Counted from the first letter of the stretch, positions 33,302-42,528 are shown. The stretch: 64,000 nt of DNA from Zobellia uliginosa (GCF_018860745.1 NZ_JAHKPY010000014.1:186001-250000); one strand, 5' to 3'. Program-made: numbers and translations. Notes: a model not told the origin generated them from the sequence alone.

Positions 33302-34906
33302 ATGAGTAAGAAAAATATAGATAATTTGTTCCAAGAAAAGTTTCGCGACTTTGAGGAGGTTCCCGATGAAAAAGTCTGGAATGCCATTGCCGCTTCTTTG
33401 GACAAAAAGAAAAAGAAAAGAGTTTTCCCTATCTGGTGGACATTAGGTGGGGCAGCCGCAGCTGCCATTATTGTCCTCATCATGTTTTACCCTTTTACGC
33501 AAAATACATCAACTTCTAACATAATAACGGATGTAGAAAAAGTTGATGGTGGCCCTGAGAGTAAGGGAAAAAATACCAATGAGTTTATTTTAGACAATGA
33601 CGAGCAAGTGGTTGCAGGCGAATCCAATCTAAAGCCTATTAAAAAAGGAGCTTCCGAGATTTTTGTGGATAAAAAATCAAACTCAAATACAGAAACTAAA
33701 AAACTAAACGAAAGGTTAGAGGCATCCAGAAAAGACAATGGCCACACTAATGGTCTTAAGCCCGATTTAGACACTCAACTTGTTCAAACTAGAAAAAAAG
33801 AAGATGCGGTACACACCCAAACCTATTCCAGAGCATCTAACAAAATCAAGAGCACTTCTATTAATCAAATAGATTCAGAAATTGCTTCGAGATCAAATAC
33901 CTCTGACTCAAATAATGACAATTTATCTTCCAAAAGTACGCCGCTTCTTACCACAAGTATTGCTAAACATGGTAATGAATCTAATATCAAAAATTCTAAT
34001 GTTGATGAAGGAATAAATGAAAATTCGATATCCAAAACAGAGGTAGCTGAAAACCTAATAATTCCTGAAGAAGAGCAAAAGGAAGCGCAAGAAACCGAAA
34101 AGAAATCCATTTTTGATGAGATTAAAGCCGAAGAAGAGATTGTTGATGTAGAAAAAAGTGGAAGGTGGTCCGCAGGACCCACTATTGCTCCGGTGTATTA
34201 CAACGGATTAGGTGAAGGATCCCCAATAAATTCCATCTTCAACGAAAATTCAAAATCGGGTAACACCAATCTTAGCTATGGCCTGAGCGTTGCTTTTGCT
34301 ATCAATAACAAACTGAGTATAAGGTCCGGAGTGAACAAAGTAGATTACGGTTATGACACCAATGGCGTTGGTTTCTCATCTACACTACAAGAAGCTTCAA
34401 CAGAAAAATTAACAAATATAGATTATGCGGGCACGGCTAAAAACATAGTGGTTACAGGCCAAAACAGCAATTTTAATAGCTTATCAACCTCATCTGATGC
34501 CATGTTCGCTTTTGAGGTTTCTAATAATTCTAGTTCTCCGGAACGCAACGGTACCATGGCTCAGCAATTTGGGTACTTAGAAGTTCCTTTAGAGCTAGAT
34601 TATGCTTTGATAGACGGTAAATTTGGGGTGAACATCCTTGGAGGAATAAGTTCATTATTCTTAATAGACAATTCCGTGACCCTCACTTCCGGAGAACTTA
34701 TTACGGAAATAGGCGAAGCCAATAATGTAAATTCCGTTAACTTTAGTACAAATATCGGTTTTGGGGTAAACTACAAATTTACCCCAAAGATACGTTTCAA
34801 TCTGGAGCCCGTTTTTAAATATCAACTGCATACATTTTCGGATGTATCCGGAGATTTTAGACCGTTTTCCATTGGAGTGTATAGTGGCCTTAATTTTAAA
34901 TTCTAA
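33302..34906 (+). CDS. Predicted dual-membrane-spanning anti-sigma-like protein with C-terminal beta-barrel
   Basis: A 534-residue protein with no N-terminal signal peptide. Residues 1-41 are charged and helical (NIDNLFQEKFRDFEEVPDE), resembling the sigma-binding end of short anti-sigma factors. Residues 42-64 form one membrane helix (WTLGGAAAAAIIVLIMFY). Residues 66-285 are a Ser/Asn/Lys/Glu-rich, low-complexity segment, long enough to cross the periplasm. Residues about 288-534 are amphipathic strands of an outer-membrane beta-barrel, ending SGLNFKF with the terminal Phe typical of barrels. This order (cytoplasm, inner membrane, periplasm, outer membrane) matches the Dma anti-sigma type described in Bacteroides thetaiotaomicron. 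The topology is inference from sequence. Confidence 0.8.
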   Translation: MSKKNIDNLFQEKFRDFEEVPDEKVWNAIAASLDKKKKKRVFPIWWTLGGAAAAAIIVLIMFYPFTQNTSTSNIITDVEKVDGGPESKGKNTNEFILDNDEQVVAGESNLKPIKKGASEIFVDKKSNSNTETKKLNERLEASRKDNGHTNGLKPDLDTQLVQTRKKEDAVHTQTYSRASNKIKSTSINQIDSEIASRSNTSDSNNDNLSSKSTPLLTTSIAKHGNESNIKNSNVDEGINENSISKTEVAENLIIPEEEQKEAQETEKKSIFDEIKAEEEIVDVEKSGRWSAGPTIAPVYYNGLGEGSPINSIFNENSKSGNTNLSYGLSVAFAINNKLSIRSGVNKVDYGYDTNGVGFSSTLQEASTEKLTNIDYAGTAKNIVVTGQNSNFNSLSTSSDAMFAFEVSNNSSSPERNGTMAQQFGYLEVPLELDYALIDGKFGVNILGGISSLFLIDNSVTLTSGELITEIGEANNVNSVNFSTNIGFGVNYKFTPKIRFNLEPVFKYQLHTFSDVSGDFRPFSIGVYSGLNFKF

Positions 34907-35019
34907 GCTTCTTTTTACGCGTTCAAAATGTAATGATTTAGTTATTACCCTTATTTATGCATAGGTTTATTGTCCAATAATTTTTTAAATTAAGACTGTA
35001 GGTTGATTGATTTAAGCTG

Positions 35020-35904
35020 ATGAAACAGAAACTTCAGATTTTTAAGGCAGTAGCATTTCACTCTAGTTTCACAAAAGCGGCAGAGCAACTTTTTATATCA
35101 CAGCCGGCCGTATCCAAAGCCATCCGTAACATTGAAGACGAATACAAAACCACTTTTTTTCTCAGAAAACGGAATTCTATTGAGCTTACGGAAGACGGCA
35201 AGGCCTTTCTAGTCTATGCCAATAGAATTCTAGAAATACATTCCGAAATAGAAAATCAGTTTCTGCATCAGAAAGAACTTATTCCTGATTCAATACAATT
35301 TGGGGCGAGTACGACTTTAGTCAATCATATTGTTCCCAAGATAATTGCCAAATTCAGAACCCAGCATCCGCATACTAATTTTGATATTAAAAGCGGAAAT
35401 TCAGAAGAAATAGAAGAATCCATTCTTAACCAACAATTAAATTTTGGTATTACCGAAGGCAGCAATACTAACCGCAAACTACACTATAAAAAATTTATAA
35501 AAGACGAGATTGTACTGGTTACCAGCGTCAAAAATTCGGCTTTCAAACAAAATACGATATCCACTAAAACCCTTGAAAAGCTTCCAATGATAGAAAGGGA
35601 AATGGGCTCAGGAACTAAAGAAATCATCTATGAGTTGCTAAAAAAACATCAGATTAAAAAACTGAACAATATTGTTACCCTAAACAGTACCGAAGCCATT
35701 AAACACTACCTCTACCACTCGGATACTTTTGCTCTGCTGTCCATACATGCTATAAACGAGGACCTTATTGCCAACAAGTTAAAAATTGTGGACATTAAGA
35801 ACATAACTATTGAACGGTGGTTCTACTTTGTATCCAGAACAGGCTACCAATCTAATGTAATGGACTATTTTGAAAAATTTGCTCAAAACAACTATAACTT
35901 TTAG
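35020..35904 (+). CDS. LysR-type transcriptional regulator
   Basis: A 294-residue LTTR with an N-terminal winged helix (1-60, SSFTKAAEQLFISQPAVSKAIRNIE) and a periplasmic-binding-protein-like effector domain (about 88-290, IQFGASTTLVNHIVPKII). The pattern resembles CysL/YeiE-type regulators of sulfur or anion metabolism. It lies 75 bp upstream of a YeiH-family membrane protein on the same strand; a LysR next to YeiH is a widespread pair, so it probably regulates that gene, although here both point the same way and the transporter has its own promoter. The effector ligand is unknown. Confidence 0.9.
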   Translation: MKQKLQIFKAVAFHSSFTKAAEQLFISQPAVSKAIRNIEDEYKTTFFLRKRNSIELTEDGKAFLVYANRILEIHSEIENQFLHQKELIPDSIQFGASTTLVNHIVPKIIAKFRTQHPHTNFDIKSGNSEEIEESILNQQLNFGITEGSNTNRKLHYKKFIKDEIVLVTSVKNSAFKQNTISTKTLEKLPMIEREMGSGTKEIIYELLKKHQIKKLNNIVTLNSTEAIKHYLYHSDTFALLSIHAINEDLIANKLKIVDIKNITIERWFYFVSRTGYQSNVMDYFEKFAQNNYNF

Positions 35905-35926
35905 TTATTTCATATAGTATATTAAA

Positions 35927-35959
35927 TTGCTTAAAAGTAATTTAACGCATCTATTTTTG
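35927..35959 (+). promoter_or_regulatory. Bacteroidota-type promoter for the YeiH-family gene
   Basis: TTG (35927-35929), a 22-bp spacer and TATTTTTG (35952-35959) match the -33/-7 consensus. The start codon at 35980 is about 14 nt beyond the expected transcription start. Confidence 0.6.
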
Positions 35960-35979
35960 TATTAATAAATGATGTTGAT

Positions 35980-36900
35980 ATGAAAGATAGAATGGCAAAA
36001 GCTCTGTTTATAGGACTAGCATTATTAGTGGTTAGCGGAGTGGTGAATAGTCCCACAGCACTTCTTCTCGGCTTTGGTTTTACCTTATTTTTAAATAATC
36101 CCTTTAAGGCGTATTGCCATAAAGCCATTCACTCCTTTCTTAAAATATCTGTAGTAGGTCTTGGTTTTGGAATGTTTATAAACGAAACTTTGGAGACCAG
36201 TAAAGAAGGTTTTACCCTAACTTTTTTATCCATTATTTTGACGGTAAGCTTAGGCTTTCTCCTCACAAGACTTCTAAAATTAGACACCAAATTAGGGCAT
36301 TTGATTACCTCTGGAACTTCAGTTTGTGGTGGTAGTGCCATTGCGGCAATTTCTCCCGTAATCAACGCCAAGAGCAAAAGTATTAGTATTGCTCTGGGGG
36401 TAGTATTCTTATTGAACTCTGTTGCTTTATTCGCTTTCCCTGCTATTGGACACTATTTAAACTTAACTCAACATCAATTTGGTCTCTGGTGTGCGGTGGC
36501 CATTCATGATACTAGTTCGGTAGTTGGTACAGCAATGGGGTACGGTGATGAAGCCCTGAGGATTGCCACAACGGTAAAATTATCTCGTATGCTATGGATT
36601 ATACCGCTGTCTATTCTCTCTATGTTCATTTTTAGAACCAAAGGAGAAAAGGTAAAGTGGCCCTACTTCATTCTTCTTTTTATTGGTGCCATACTCATAA
36701 ACAGTTACCACCTTGTACCAGCGCCGGCAACGAGTTTTATAGTCACCGGTTCTAAACACCTGTTGATTCTCACATTATTTCTTGTAGGTTCTACAATTTC
36801 TATCGGAGATTTAAAAAAAACCGGCGTAAAGCCTTTAACATTGGCAGTATTACTTTGGGTATTTATATCTATACTTTCATTGGCATATATTCTGTACTAA
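35980..36900 (+). CDS. YeiH/UPF0324 family membrane protein, putative anion exporter
   Basis: A 306-residue inner-membrane protein with about 10 predicted helices. The family signature ITSGTSVCGGSAIAAISPV (about 109-127) and the later AVAIHDTSSVVGTAMGYG (about 172-189) are present; the two re-entrant-like motifs are typical of the YeiH family, annotated as putative sulfate exporters. Its transport activity has not been established to my knowledge. The LysR gene upstream is the likely regulator. Its stop codon overlaps the 3' end of the convergent plsC by 4 bp. Confidence 0.88.
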   Translation: MKDRMAKALFIGLALLVVSGVVNSPTALLLGFGFTLFLNNPFKAYCHKAIHSFLKISVVGLGFGMFINETLETSKEGFTLTFLSIILTVSLGFLLTRLLKLDTKLGHLITSGTSVCGGSAIAAISPVINAKSKSISIALGVVFLLNSVALFAFPAIGHYLNLTQHQFGLWCAVAIHDTSSVVGTAMGYGDEALRIATTVKLSRMLWIIPLSILSMFIFRTKGEKVKWPYFILLFIGAILINSYHLVPAPATSFIVTGSKHLLILTLFLVGSTISIGDLKKTGVKPLTLAVLLWVFISILSLAYILY

Positions 36901-37637
36901 CTCTCTTTAAGTTCTTTTAAGATAATCGTTCTCACGTTTTCCCTTAAATTCGCTTTATCGGATTCAGACAGACTTTTTGTCTTAAAAAACTTGTGCACTT
37001 TAGCACGAACTCTACCAGGACCTCCGCTAAAAAAAGAAAAAGAAAATCGTTTTTTATTATCATAAAATGTCATTGGAACAATCGGTATTTTATGGGCAAT
37101 AGCCATTCTAAAGGCTCCGTCCTTAAAATCATCTAAAAGAATACTCTCATCATCCGGCACACCGCCTTCTGGGAAAATACAGATGCTGAGCCCTTGGCTT
37201 AATCGTTTTTGAGCACGCCTGTAAACAGCCGTTCTGCTTTTAGCGTCGCCACGGTCTACCATAATACACACCCGTTTGAAGAAAAATCCAAAAAGCGGTA
37301 TCTTCTGCAATTCCTTTTTACCCACAAATACAAAAGGATTTTTGCTGATATAAAGCATAAGCATTATGTCTAACATGCTGGTATGGTTTGCAACGAGCAT
37401 ATAACTCTTTCCCATTATTATTTTCTGCTCCCAAGATACTTTTGGCGGACACCCCATTCCATACAAAATAGGCGTGGCCCAAAGGTTTCTAGCCATCCAG
37501 AAAAATTGTGGATACCATTTCTCGGACAAAGTACTTAAAAGTAAAAACGGAAAAAACAATAGGATAGGCAAAGCAACCAGAATATAGAACCAAATGCGGT
37601 ACAAGGTGTAACCTATTTTTTTAAGTGGTTGGGGCAT
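36897..37637 (-). CDS. plsC: 1-acyl-sn-glycerol-3-phosphate acyltransferase family protein
   Basis: Adds a second acyl chain to lysophosphatidic acid to make phosphatidic acid, or a related reaction, at the inner membrane. The 246 residues include an N-terminal hydrophobic span (about 11-35), the catalytic NHTSMLD (84-90, the HX4D box: His85 and Asp90), and the acceptor-binding FPEGGVPDDE. The middle FVGKKELQKIPLFGFFFKR is typical of the family. The C-terminus is basic. The length is normal. It is convergent with the YeiH-family gene and divergent from trpS, whose coding region does not overlap it once the trpS start is corrected. The exact acyl acceptor cannot be assigned. Confidence 0.87.
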   Translation of the reverse strand: MPQPLKKIGYTLYRIWFYILVALPILLFFPFLLLSTLSEKWYPQFFWMARNLWATPILYGMGCPPKVSWEQKIIMGKSYMLVANHTSMLDIMLMLYISKNPFVFVGKKELQKIPLFGFFFKRVCIMVDRGDAKSRTAVYRRAQKRLSQGLSICIFPEGGVPDDESILLDDFKDGAFRMAIAHKIPIVPMTFYDNKKRFSFSFFSGGPGRVRAKVHKFFKTKSLSESDKANLRENVRTIILKELKES

Positions 37638-37680
37638 AAAATCAAAAGTAACAATTTTATGAGGTATAATCCATTTCTTT

Positions 37681-37688
37681 TATCTTTG
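37681..37688 (+). promoter_or_regulatory. -7 box of trpS
   Basis: TATCTTTG matches TAnnTTTG. It lies 21 bp before the ATG at 37710, supporting that start over in-frame codons further upstream. No convincing TTG lies at the -33 distance. Confidence 0.45.
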
Positions 37689-37709
37689 GGCTTCTTTGAA
37701 AATAAGCAA

Positions 37710-38678
37710 ATGGCAAGAATTTTAACAGGAATACAAAGTACCGGCACTCCACACCTAGGAAACATCCTAGGAGCAATAATGCCCGCAATAGAAATGGCGC
37801 AAAACCCCAAGAACGAATCTTTTTTGTTCATTGCGGATATGCATTCGCTAACCCAGATTAAAAATGCCGAGGAACTGCGCCGAAACACCTATGCCATTGC
37901 TTCAACTTGGCTGGCATTTGGCTTAGATATTGAAAAAACCGTTTTTTATCGTCAAAGCGATGTACCACAGACTACAGAACTTTCTTGGTACCTAAGCTGT
38001 TTTTTTCCTTTTCAGAGATTGACTTTAGCGCACTCTTTTAAAGATAAAGCAGACCGTTTAGAAGATGTAAATGCAGGCCTCTTTACCTACCCCATGTTAA
38101 TGGCCGCGGACATTCTTTTATATGATGCCAATATCGTTCCCGTGGGTAAAGATCAAATGCAGCATCTTGAAATTACGCGTGATGTAGCTTCTCGTTTTCA
38201 TGCGCAATTAGGAGAAACTTTTGTTATGCCAGAAGGAAAGGTGCAAGAGAGTACCATGTATATACCTGGAACAGACGGTGAGAAAATGAGTAAGAGTAGG
38301 GGCAACCTGATCAATCTTTTTCAGACGGATAAAAAACTCCGAAAACAAATCATGGGTATACAGACGGACAGTACGCCTATGGAAGAACCGAAAGATCCAA
38401 CTAACGATAATGTTTTTGCCCTCTATAAAATTCTAGCTACGCAAGAACAAATTGAAGAAATGAGTGCCAACTACCTTGCAGGAAACTATGGTTATGGTCA
38501 TGCCAAACAAGCCCTTTACGAAGTTATTGTAGATAAGTTTGGTGATGCTAGAGAGAAATATGATTACTATATGAACAACACCCATGAAGTGGAAGAAGCT
38601 TTGGCAATTGGTGCTGAAAAAGCACGTAAAGTTGCGAACGGTGTGCTCCACCGAGTACGAGAAAAGCTAGGATATTAG
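37710..38678 (+). CDS. trpS: Tryptophanyl-tRNA synthetase
   Basis: Class I aminoacyl-tRNA synthetase charging tRNA-Trp, 322 residues, cytoplasmic. The HIGH-like motif is HLGN (15-18) in TGTPHLGN, the KMSKS loop is intact (192-196), and substrate-binding residues occur in the segments ADMHSLTQ and VPVGKDQMQHL. I start at MARILTGIQ (ATG 37710); the frame is open for 27 more codons upstream but these are not conserved in the family and carry the promoter. It is monocistronic with a strong terminator. No tryptophan-codon leader peptide or attenuator is visible. Confidence 0.96.
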   Translation: MARILTGIQSTGTPHLGNILGAIMPAIEMAQNPKNESFLFIADMHSLTQIKNAEELRRNTYAIASTWLAFGLDIEKTVFYRQSDVPQTTELSWYLSCFFPFQRLTLAHSFKDKADRLEDVNAGLFTYPMLMAADILLYDANIVPVGKDQMQHLEITRDVASRFHAQLGETFVMPEGKVQESTMYIPGTDGEKMSKSRGNLINLFQTDKKLRKQIMGIQTDSTPMEEPKDPTNDNVFALYKILATQEQIEEMSANYLAGNYGYGHAKQALYEVIVDKFGDAREKYDYYMNNTHEVEEALAIGAEKARKVANGVLHRVREKLGY

Positions 38679-38683
38679 AATTT

Positions 38684-38718
38684 AACAAAACCGACCCTAT
38701 GGTCGGTTTTGTTTTTTA
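38684..38718 (+). terminator. Terminator of trpS
   Basis: A perfect 13-bp stem (AACAAAACCGACC at 38684-38696 with its complement at 38701-38713) and CTAT loop, followed by a T-run, 6 bp after the stop codon. Confidence 0.85.
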
Positions 38719-38814
38719 TTTCAAGCGGTTAAGTAAAAATAAGAACCGATTTTCGGTTGTATTTCGTCGATAAGGACCCTTTTTATCTACCTCTAAATGT
38801 AAAGCAACTATTTT

Positions 38815-38832
38815 ACAGACTGAGCGGTCGGT
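38815..38832. promoter_or_regulatory. 18-bp imperfect palindrome, TetR-operator-like
   Basis: ACAGACTGAGCGGTCGGT, same form as at 19443-19460 and 59354-59371. It lies 29 bp beyond the 3' end of dprA in the trpS/dprA convergent gap. On the dprA strand it could form a weak hairpin, but the T-run is poor. Confidence 0.4.
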
Positions 38833-38860
38833 TGTTTACATACTAAAATATCGGTTATTG

Positions 38861-39964
38861 CTAAATTGATTCAAACAACTTTCCGGGCAATGGGCGTATG
38901 ACTCCTTTCATTTCCATATTCAAAAGGGTAGATGAAACCTTAAAGATAGGAAGCTTACATTCTAAGGCAATACTATCCAATAATTGCTTTCCGTTTTGCT
39001 GTAAGTAATCATAAATGGATTGCTCCGCCGGTTCCAGTTCAACAAAGAGTTGTTTTTGAATTATTGGCGTTTCCTTTTTATTTATATCCCATCCTAATAA
39101 ATATATCAAATCTGCAGCCGAAGTTAACATGTGCGCTTTTTGTTGTTTGATTAAATTATTACAACCTGAGCTATATTTATCTCCTGCTCTACCAGGTACG
39201 GCAAAGACATCTCTATTATAGCTATTGGCAATATCCGCCGTTACCAAACTACCTCCTTTTTCGGCAGATTCTATGACCACCGTAGCTTCGCTCATACCCG
39301 CAATAATCCGATTTCGTTTTAAAAAATTCTCTCTATCCGGGTTACTCGAACTTCTAAACTCCGTATAGAAACCACCATTCTTTTCTACATCTTGAAGATA
39401 CTTACTATGTACTTTTGGATAAATTTGATTAAGCCCATGTGCTAAACATCCTATTGTTTGCAGACCATGCTTTACTGCTGCTTTTTGAGCTGTAATATCA
39501 ACACCATATGCAAAACCACTAACAATTATTGGATTTAAAGGTGCAATGTCTTCTATGAATTTTTCGCAGAAGGCCGTGCCATAGCTTGTTATTTTACGTG
39601 TGCCAACAATACTGATCAACTTTCGCCCTTCGAGGTTGATATTGCCTCTTTTGTAAAGTAAAACAGGACTATCTATACAATGTCTTAGATATGAAGGATA
39701 ATCAGCATCCATAAAATATGAAAACCCGATATCATTTCGCTTAATGTATTCAAACTCATCAATGGCGGATTCCTTATGTTCTCCATCATAAAGACCTTTT
39801 AGCGCATGGGTGCCAATGCCATCTATTTTTAAGAGGTTCTGTCGTTTTTCTTCAAAAACAGCTTGTGCACTTCCGCAGTGGGCAATTAGTTTTTTGACTG
39901 TTACGTCACCAATTTTTGGAGCACCTTGAAGTCGTAAAACCGCAAGCAATTCATCTGTAGTCAT
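38861..39964 (-). CDS. dprA: DNA-processing protein DprA
   Basis: Binds incoming single-stranded DNA during natural transformation and loads RecA. The 367 residues include an N-terminal helix-hairpin-helix-like region (about 10-65, LKIDGIGTHAL), the central Rossmann-fold DprA domain (about 110-290) with SIVGTRKITSYG, VSGFAYGVD and the FLKRNRIIAGMSEATVVIE block, and a C-terminal winged-helix domain (about 310-365). All typical. The recA gene lies about 7 kb away. Competence pili genes are not in the window. It is divergent from the HU-SPOR gene and monocistronic. Confidence 0.95.
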   Translation of the reverse strand: MTTDELLAVLRLQGAPKIGDVTVKKLIAHCGSAQAVFEEKRQNLLKIDGIGTHALKGLYDGEHKESAIDEFEYIKRNDIGFSYFMDADYPSYLRHCIDSPVLLYKRGNINLEGRKLISIVGTRKITSYGTAFCEKFIEDIAPLNPIIVSGFAYGVDITAQKAAVKHGLQTIGCLAHGLNQIYPKVHSKYLQDVEKNGGFYTEFRSSSNPDRENFLKRNRIIAGMSEATVVIESAEKGGSLVTADIANSYNRDVFAVPGRAGDKYSSGCNNLIKQQKAHMLTSAADLIYLLGWDINKKETPIIQKQLFVELEPAEQSIYDYLQQNGKQLLDSIALECKLPIFKVSSTLLNMEMKGVIRPLPGKLFESI

Positions 39965-40069
39965 TTATAAATCCGTCAAAGTTATCCACAAAATACACAT
40001 TTTATAATGTTAATAAAAAGTTATGCGGACTCTGGTGTCACCCTTTAATTTTCTCCATATTTGCGTACT

Positions 40070-41029
40070 ATGGGACTAGAACGCTATATTTCCGAGTTAA
40101 TGTATCGCTACAACTGTGTGGTTGTACCAGGTTTTGGAGCTTTTTTAACAGAGCAGAAATCTGCTGTTATACATGAGAGCACCAATACTTTTTACCCACC
40201 GGTTAAGACCGTTTCGTTCAACCAACAACTGTTGTCAAACGACGGACTTTTGGTTTCTTACGCTGCTGAGGCAGAAAATATGTCTTTTGAGGAAATGCTA
40301 AAGGAGGTAAGCGAAATCGTTACTGAATGGAAAGCAAACCTTAAAAAAGGCAACCAATTACAATTGGCCGATATTGGTACACTTTGGTATAGTTCAGAAG
40401 ATAAAATTCAGTTTCAACCATCTGGTAATGTGAATTACTTAACGTCTTCTTTTGGATTGTCTTCTTTTGTATCGGCTCCCGTAACTCGCGAGGTCTTAAA
40501 AGAGGAAGTAGTACAATTAGAAGAAAAAACCCCATTTGCCTTCACCCCCGAAAAACGTGAAACACTTACAATACGACCTTATTTAAAGTACGCTGCAGTT
40601 GCACTTATTGCTTTAACAATAGGTGTTACCGGATATCAATTTTATAAATCTAACGAGAATACCCAACAGTTAGCTCGCCAAGATGCGGAACAGCAAGTTT
40701 CAAAACGTATTCAAGAGGCTACATTTTTTGATGCACAGCCGTTAGAGTTGCCTACCATTACACTAAATACTTCAAAAAAAGCTATTACGAGTATTGCAGA
40801 AGCACGCATGCATCATATTATTGCAGGTGCCTTTAGATACCGTACCAATGCCGATAAGAAGATAGAGCAGCTGAAACTTAAAGGTTATAACCCTTCTTAT
40901 ATTGGCACGAATCCTTTTGGCCTGTATTTGGTTGCTTATGACAGTTTTACTGATTCTAACAAGGCTCTTGAAGCATTACGTGACATTAAGCGTACGCAAA
41001 AAGATGCTTGGTTAAAGTCAGGCCACTAG
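40070..41029 (+). CDS. HU-CCDC81 and SPOR domain protein
   Basis: A 319-residue inner-membrane protein with a cytoplasmic HU-like CCDC81 module (about 1-130, VVVPGFGAFL and ADIGTLWY) that may bind DNA or polymerise, one membrane helix (171-191) and a periplasmic SPOR domain (about 247-316) that binds denuded peptidoglycan at division sites. The fusion could link nucleoid or cytoskeleton to septal wall. It is common in Bacteroidota; its function is not established. I use the ATG at 40070, as a TTG at 40061 falls inside a -7-like box (CATATTTG, 40056-40063). Confidence 0.87.
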   Translation: MGLERYISELMYRYNCVVVPGFGAFLTEQKSAVIHESTNTFYPPVKTVSFNQQLLSNDGLLVSYAAEAENMSFEEMLKEVSEIVTEWKANLKKGNQLQLADIGTLWYSSEDKIQFQPSGNVNYLTSSFGLSSFVSAPVTREVLKEEVVQLEEKTPFAFTPEKRETLTIRPYLKYAAVALIALTIGVTGYQFYKSNENTQQLARQDAEQQVSKRIQEATFFDAQPLELPTITLNTSKKAITSIAEARMHHIIAGAFRYRTNADKKIEQLKLKGYNPSYIGTNPFGLYLVAYDSFTDSNKALEALRDIKRTQKDAWLKSGH

Positions 41030-41135
41030 TACCTCACAATTTTACGCCTTCACGCGAAAGAAACTAACTTTCAAATTTTTAATTCCTCCTTTTGTGACTG
41101 GCAAAAGGTTCTACGATGATGCTCATTAAAAAAGG

Positions 41136-41143
41136 TATCTTTG
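41136..41143 (+). promoter_or_regulatory. -7 box of the thioesterase gene
   Basis: TATCTTTG matches TAnnTTTG, 15 bp before the ATG at 41159. No clear -33 TTG at the standard distance. Confidence 0.45.
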
Positions 41144-41158
41144 CAAAAAAATTGATTT

Positions 41159-41671
41159 ATGCACGCTAATTATCCCCGTGATTCTAGAACCGTACTAACC
41201 GATATGGTACTCCCAAGTGAGACCAACCCCCTTAATAATCTATTTGGTGGTGAACTATTGGCCCGGATGGATCGTGCCGCCAGTATTGCTGCACGACGTC
41301 ATAGCAGACGTATTACAGTTACAGCATCAGTAAACCACGTAGCTTTTAATCAATCCGTACCCGTAGGAAGTGTACTTACCGTTGAGGCAGCGGTTTCACG
41401 CGCGTTTAAAACCTCTATGGAAGTTTATATTGATGTGTGGATGGAAGACCGTTTTACAGGTGAAAAATCTAAAGCGAACGAAGCTATATATACGTTTGTA
41501 GCGGTTGATGATACCGGAAGACCTACCGTTGTTCCTCCTTTACAACCCGAAACAGAACTTGAACAAGAACGTTTTGAAGGTGCTTTACGTAGAAAACAAT
41601 TAAGTCTTGTCTTGGCGGGAAAAATGAAACCACACGACGCAACAGAACTAAAAGCACTGTTTACGGAGTAA
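41159..41671 (+). CDS. Acyl-CoA thioesterase, hotdog fold
   Basis: Hydrolyses acyl-CoA to free acid and CoA in the cytoplasm. The 170 residues follow the YciA/BACH-type hotdog pattern: MVLPSETNPLNNLFGGELLARMD (about 16-38) with the Asn-x-x-Phe-Gly-Gly loop and central helix, then SVNHVAFNQSVPVGSVLTVEA, and EAIYTFVAVDDTGRP in the later strand. A C-terminal charged helical tail follows. It works as a multimer in characterised relatives. Substrate chain length is unknown. It has its own promoter; the convergent aldo/keto reductase gene ends 7 bp away. Confidence 0.9.
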   Translation: MHANYPRDSRTVLTDMVLPSETNPLNNLFGGELLARMDRAASIAARRHSRRITVTASVNHVAFNQSVPVGSVLTVEAAVSRAFKTSMEVYIDVWMEDRFTGEKSKANEAIYTFVAVDDTGRPTVVPPLQPETELEQERFEGALRRKQLSLVLAGKMKPHDATELKALFTE

Positions 41672-41678
41672 CATTCGA

Positions 41679-42521
41679 TTAAAAATCAAAGTTATCAGGA
41701 TCAGGTCCAATGCGCTCTCCTTTGTCAAGGCTGTCTAGATAAGATATATCCTCTTTTGAAAGTTCAAAGTCGAAAATATCGGCATTTGACTTGATCCTAT
41801 TTTCATGAACCGATTTTGGTATGGCAACAATACCTTTCTGCAAGTTGTAACGTAAAACAATCTGCGCAATAGACTTTTTGTATTTTTCCGTTAACTCTCT
41901 GAAAATATCATTTTTTAGGCTAAATAGTTTTCCTTGCATAAAAGGAGACCAAGATTCATACTGAATACCTTTAACATTACAAAAATCAATTAAATCCTGC
42001 TGTACTAAATAAGGGTGAAACTCCATTTGGTTGACCATGGGAATAATTTCTGCATACTCCAATAAGTCTTCCAAGTGATGCTGTAAAAAGTTGCTTACTC
42101 CAATAGCCCTAATACGCTTTTCACGATATAATTTTTCCATAGCACGCCATGTATCCTTGTATTTTCCAACAACAGGCCAATGTATTAAGTATAAATCCAG
42201 GTATTCAACCCCTAAGCGTTCTAAAGTCTCTTCAAACGCTTGTAATGTACTTTCATAACCCTGATCCGCATTCCAAAGTTTTGAAACTAAAAACACATCC
42301 TTTCTTGCTACATTACTCTCCCGAATACCCTTACCTACTCCTTCTTCGTTCTTATAAGCTGAGGCCGTATCAATATGTCTATACCCTAAATTAAGTGCAT
42401 TTTTTACTGCGTCAACTACCTCCTGTTCGTTATCCGCTTGATATGTACCCAAGCCTAGGTAGGGCATCTCTACTTTATTACTAAGCTTAAAAGTACCCTG
42501 TAAATCCGTTATTTTCTTCAT
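41679..42521 (-). CDS. Aldo/keto reductase
   Basis: A cytoplasmic NADPH-dependent carbonyl reductase with a TIM-barrel fold, 280 residues. The catalytic tetrad is complete: Asp51, Tyr56, Lys81 and His114. Supporting motifs are GYRHIDTASAYKNE (46-59), GIRESN, LYLIHWP (110-116), GVSNF and the NADPH-binding AIPKS. It is close to the 2,5-diketo-gluconate reductase/prostaglandin F synthase group (AKR5-like); natural substrate unknown. It lies 7 bp downstream of the EnvC-like gene on the same strand and could be cotranscribed with that envelope cluster without sharing its function. Confidence 0.92.
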   Translation of the reverse strand: MKKITDLQGTFKLSNKVEMPYLGLGTYQADNEQEVVDAVKNALNLGYRHIDTASAYKNEEGVGKGIRESNVARKDVFLVSKLWNADQGYESTLQAFEETLERLGVEYLDLYLIHWPVVGKYKDTWRAMEKLYREKRIRAIGVSNFLQHHLEDLLEYAEIIPMVNQMEFHPYLVQQDLIDFCNVKGIQYESWSPFMQGKLFSLKNDIFRELTEKYKKSIAQIVLRYNLQKGIVAIPKSVHENRIKSNADIFDFELSKEDISYLDSLDKGERIGPDPDNFDF

Positions 42522-42528
42522 AATAATC

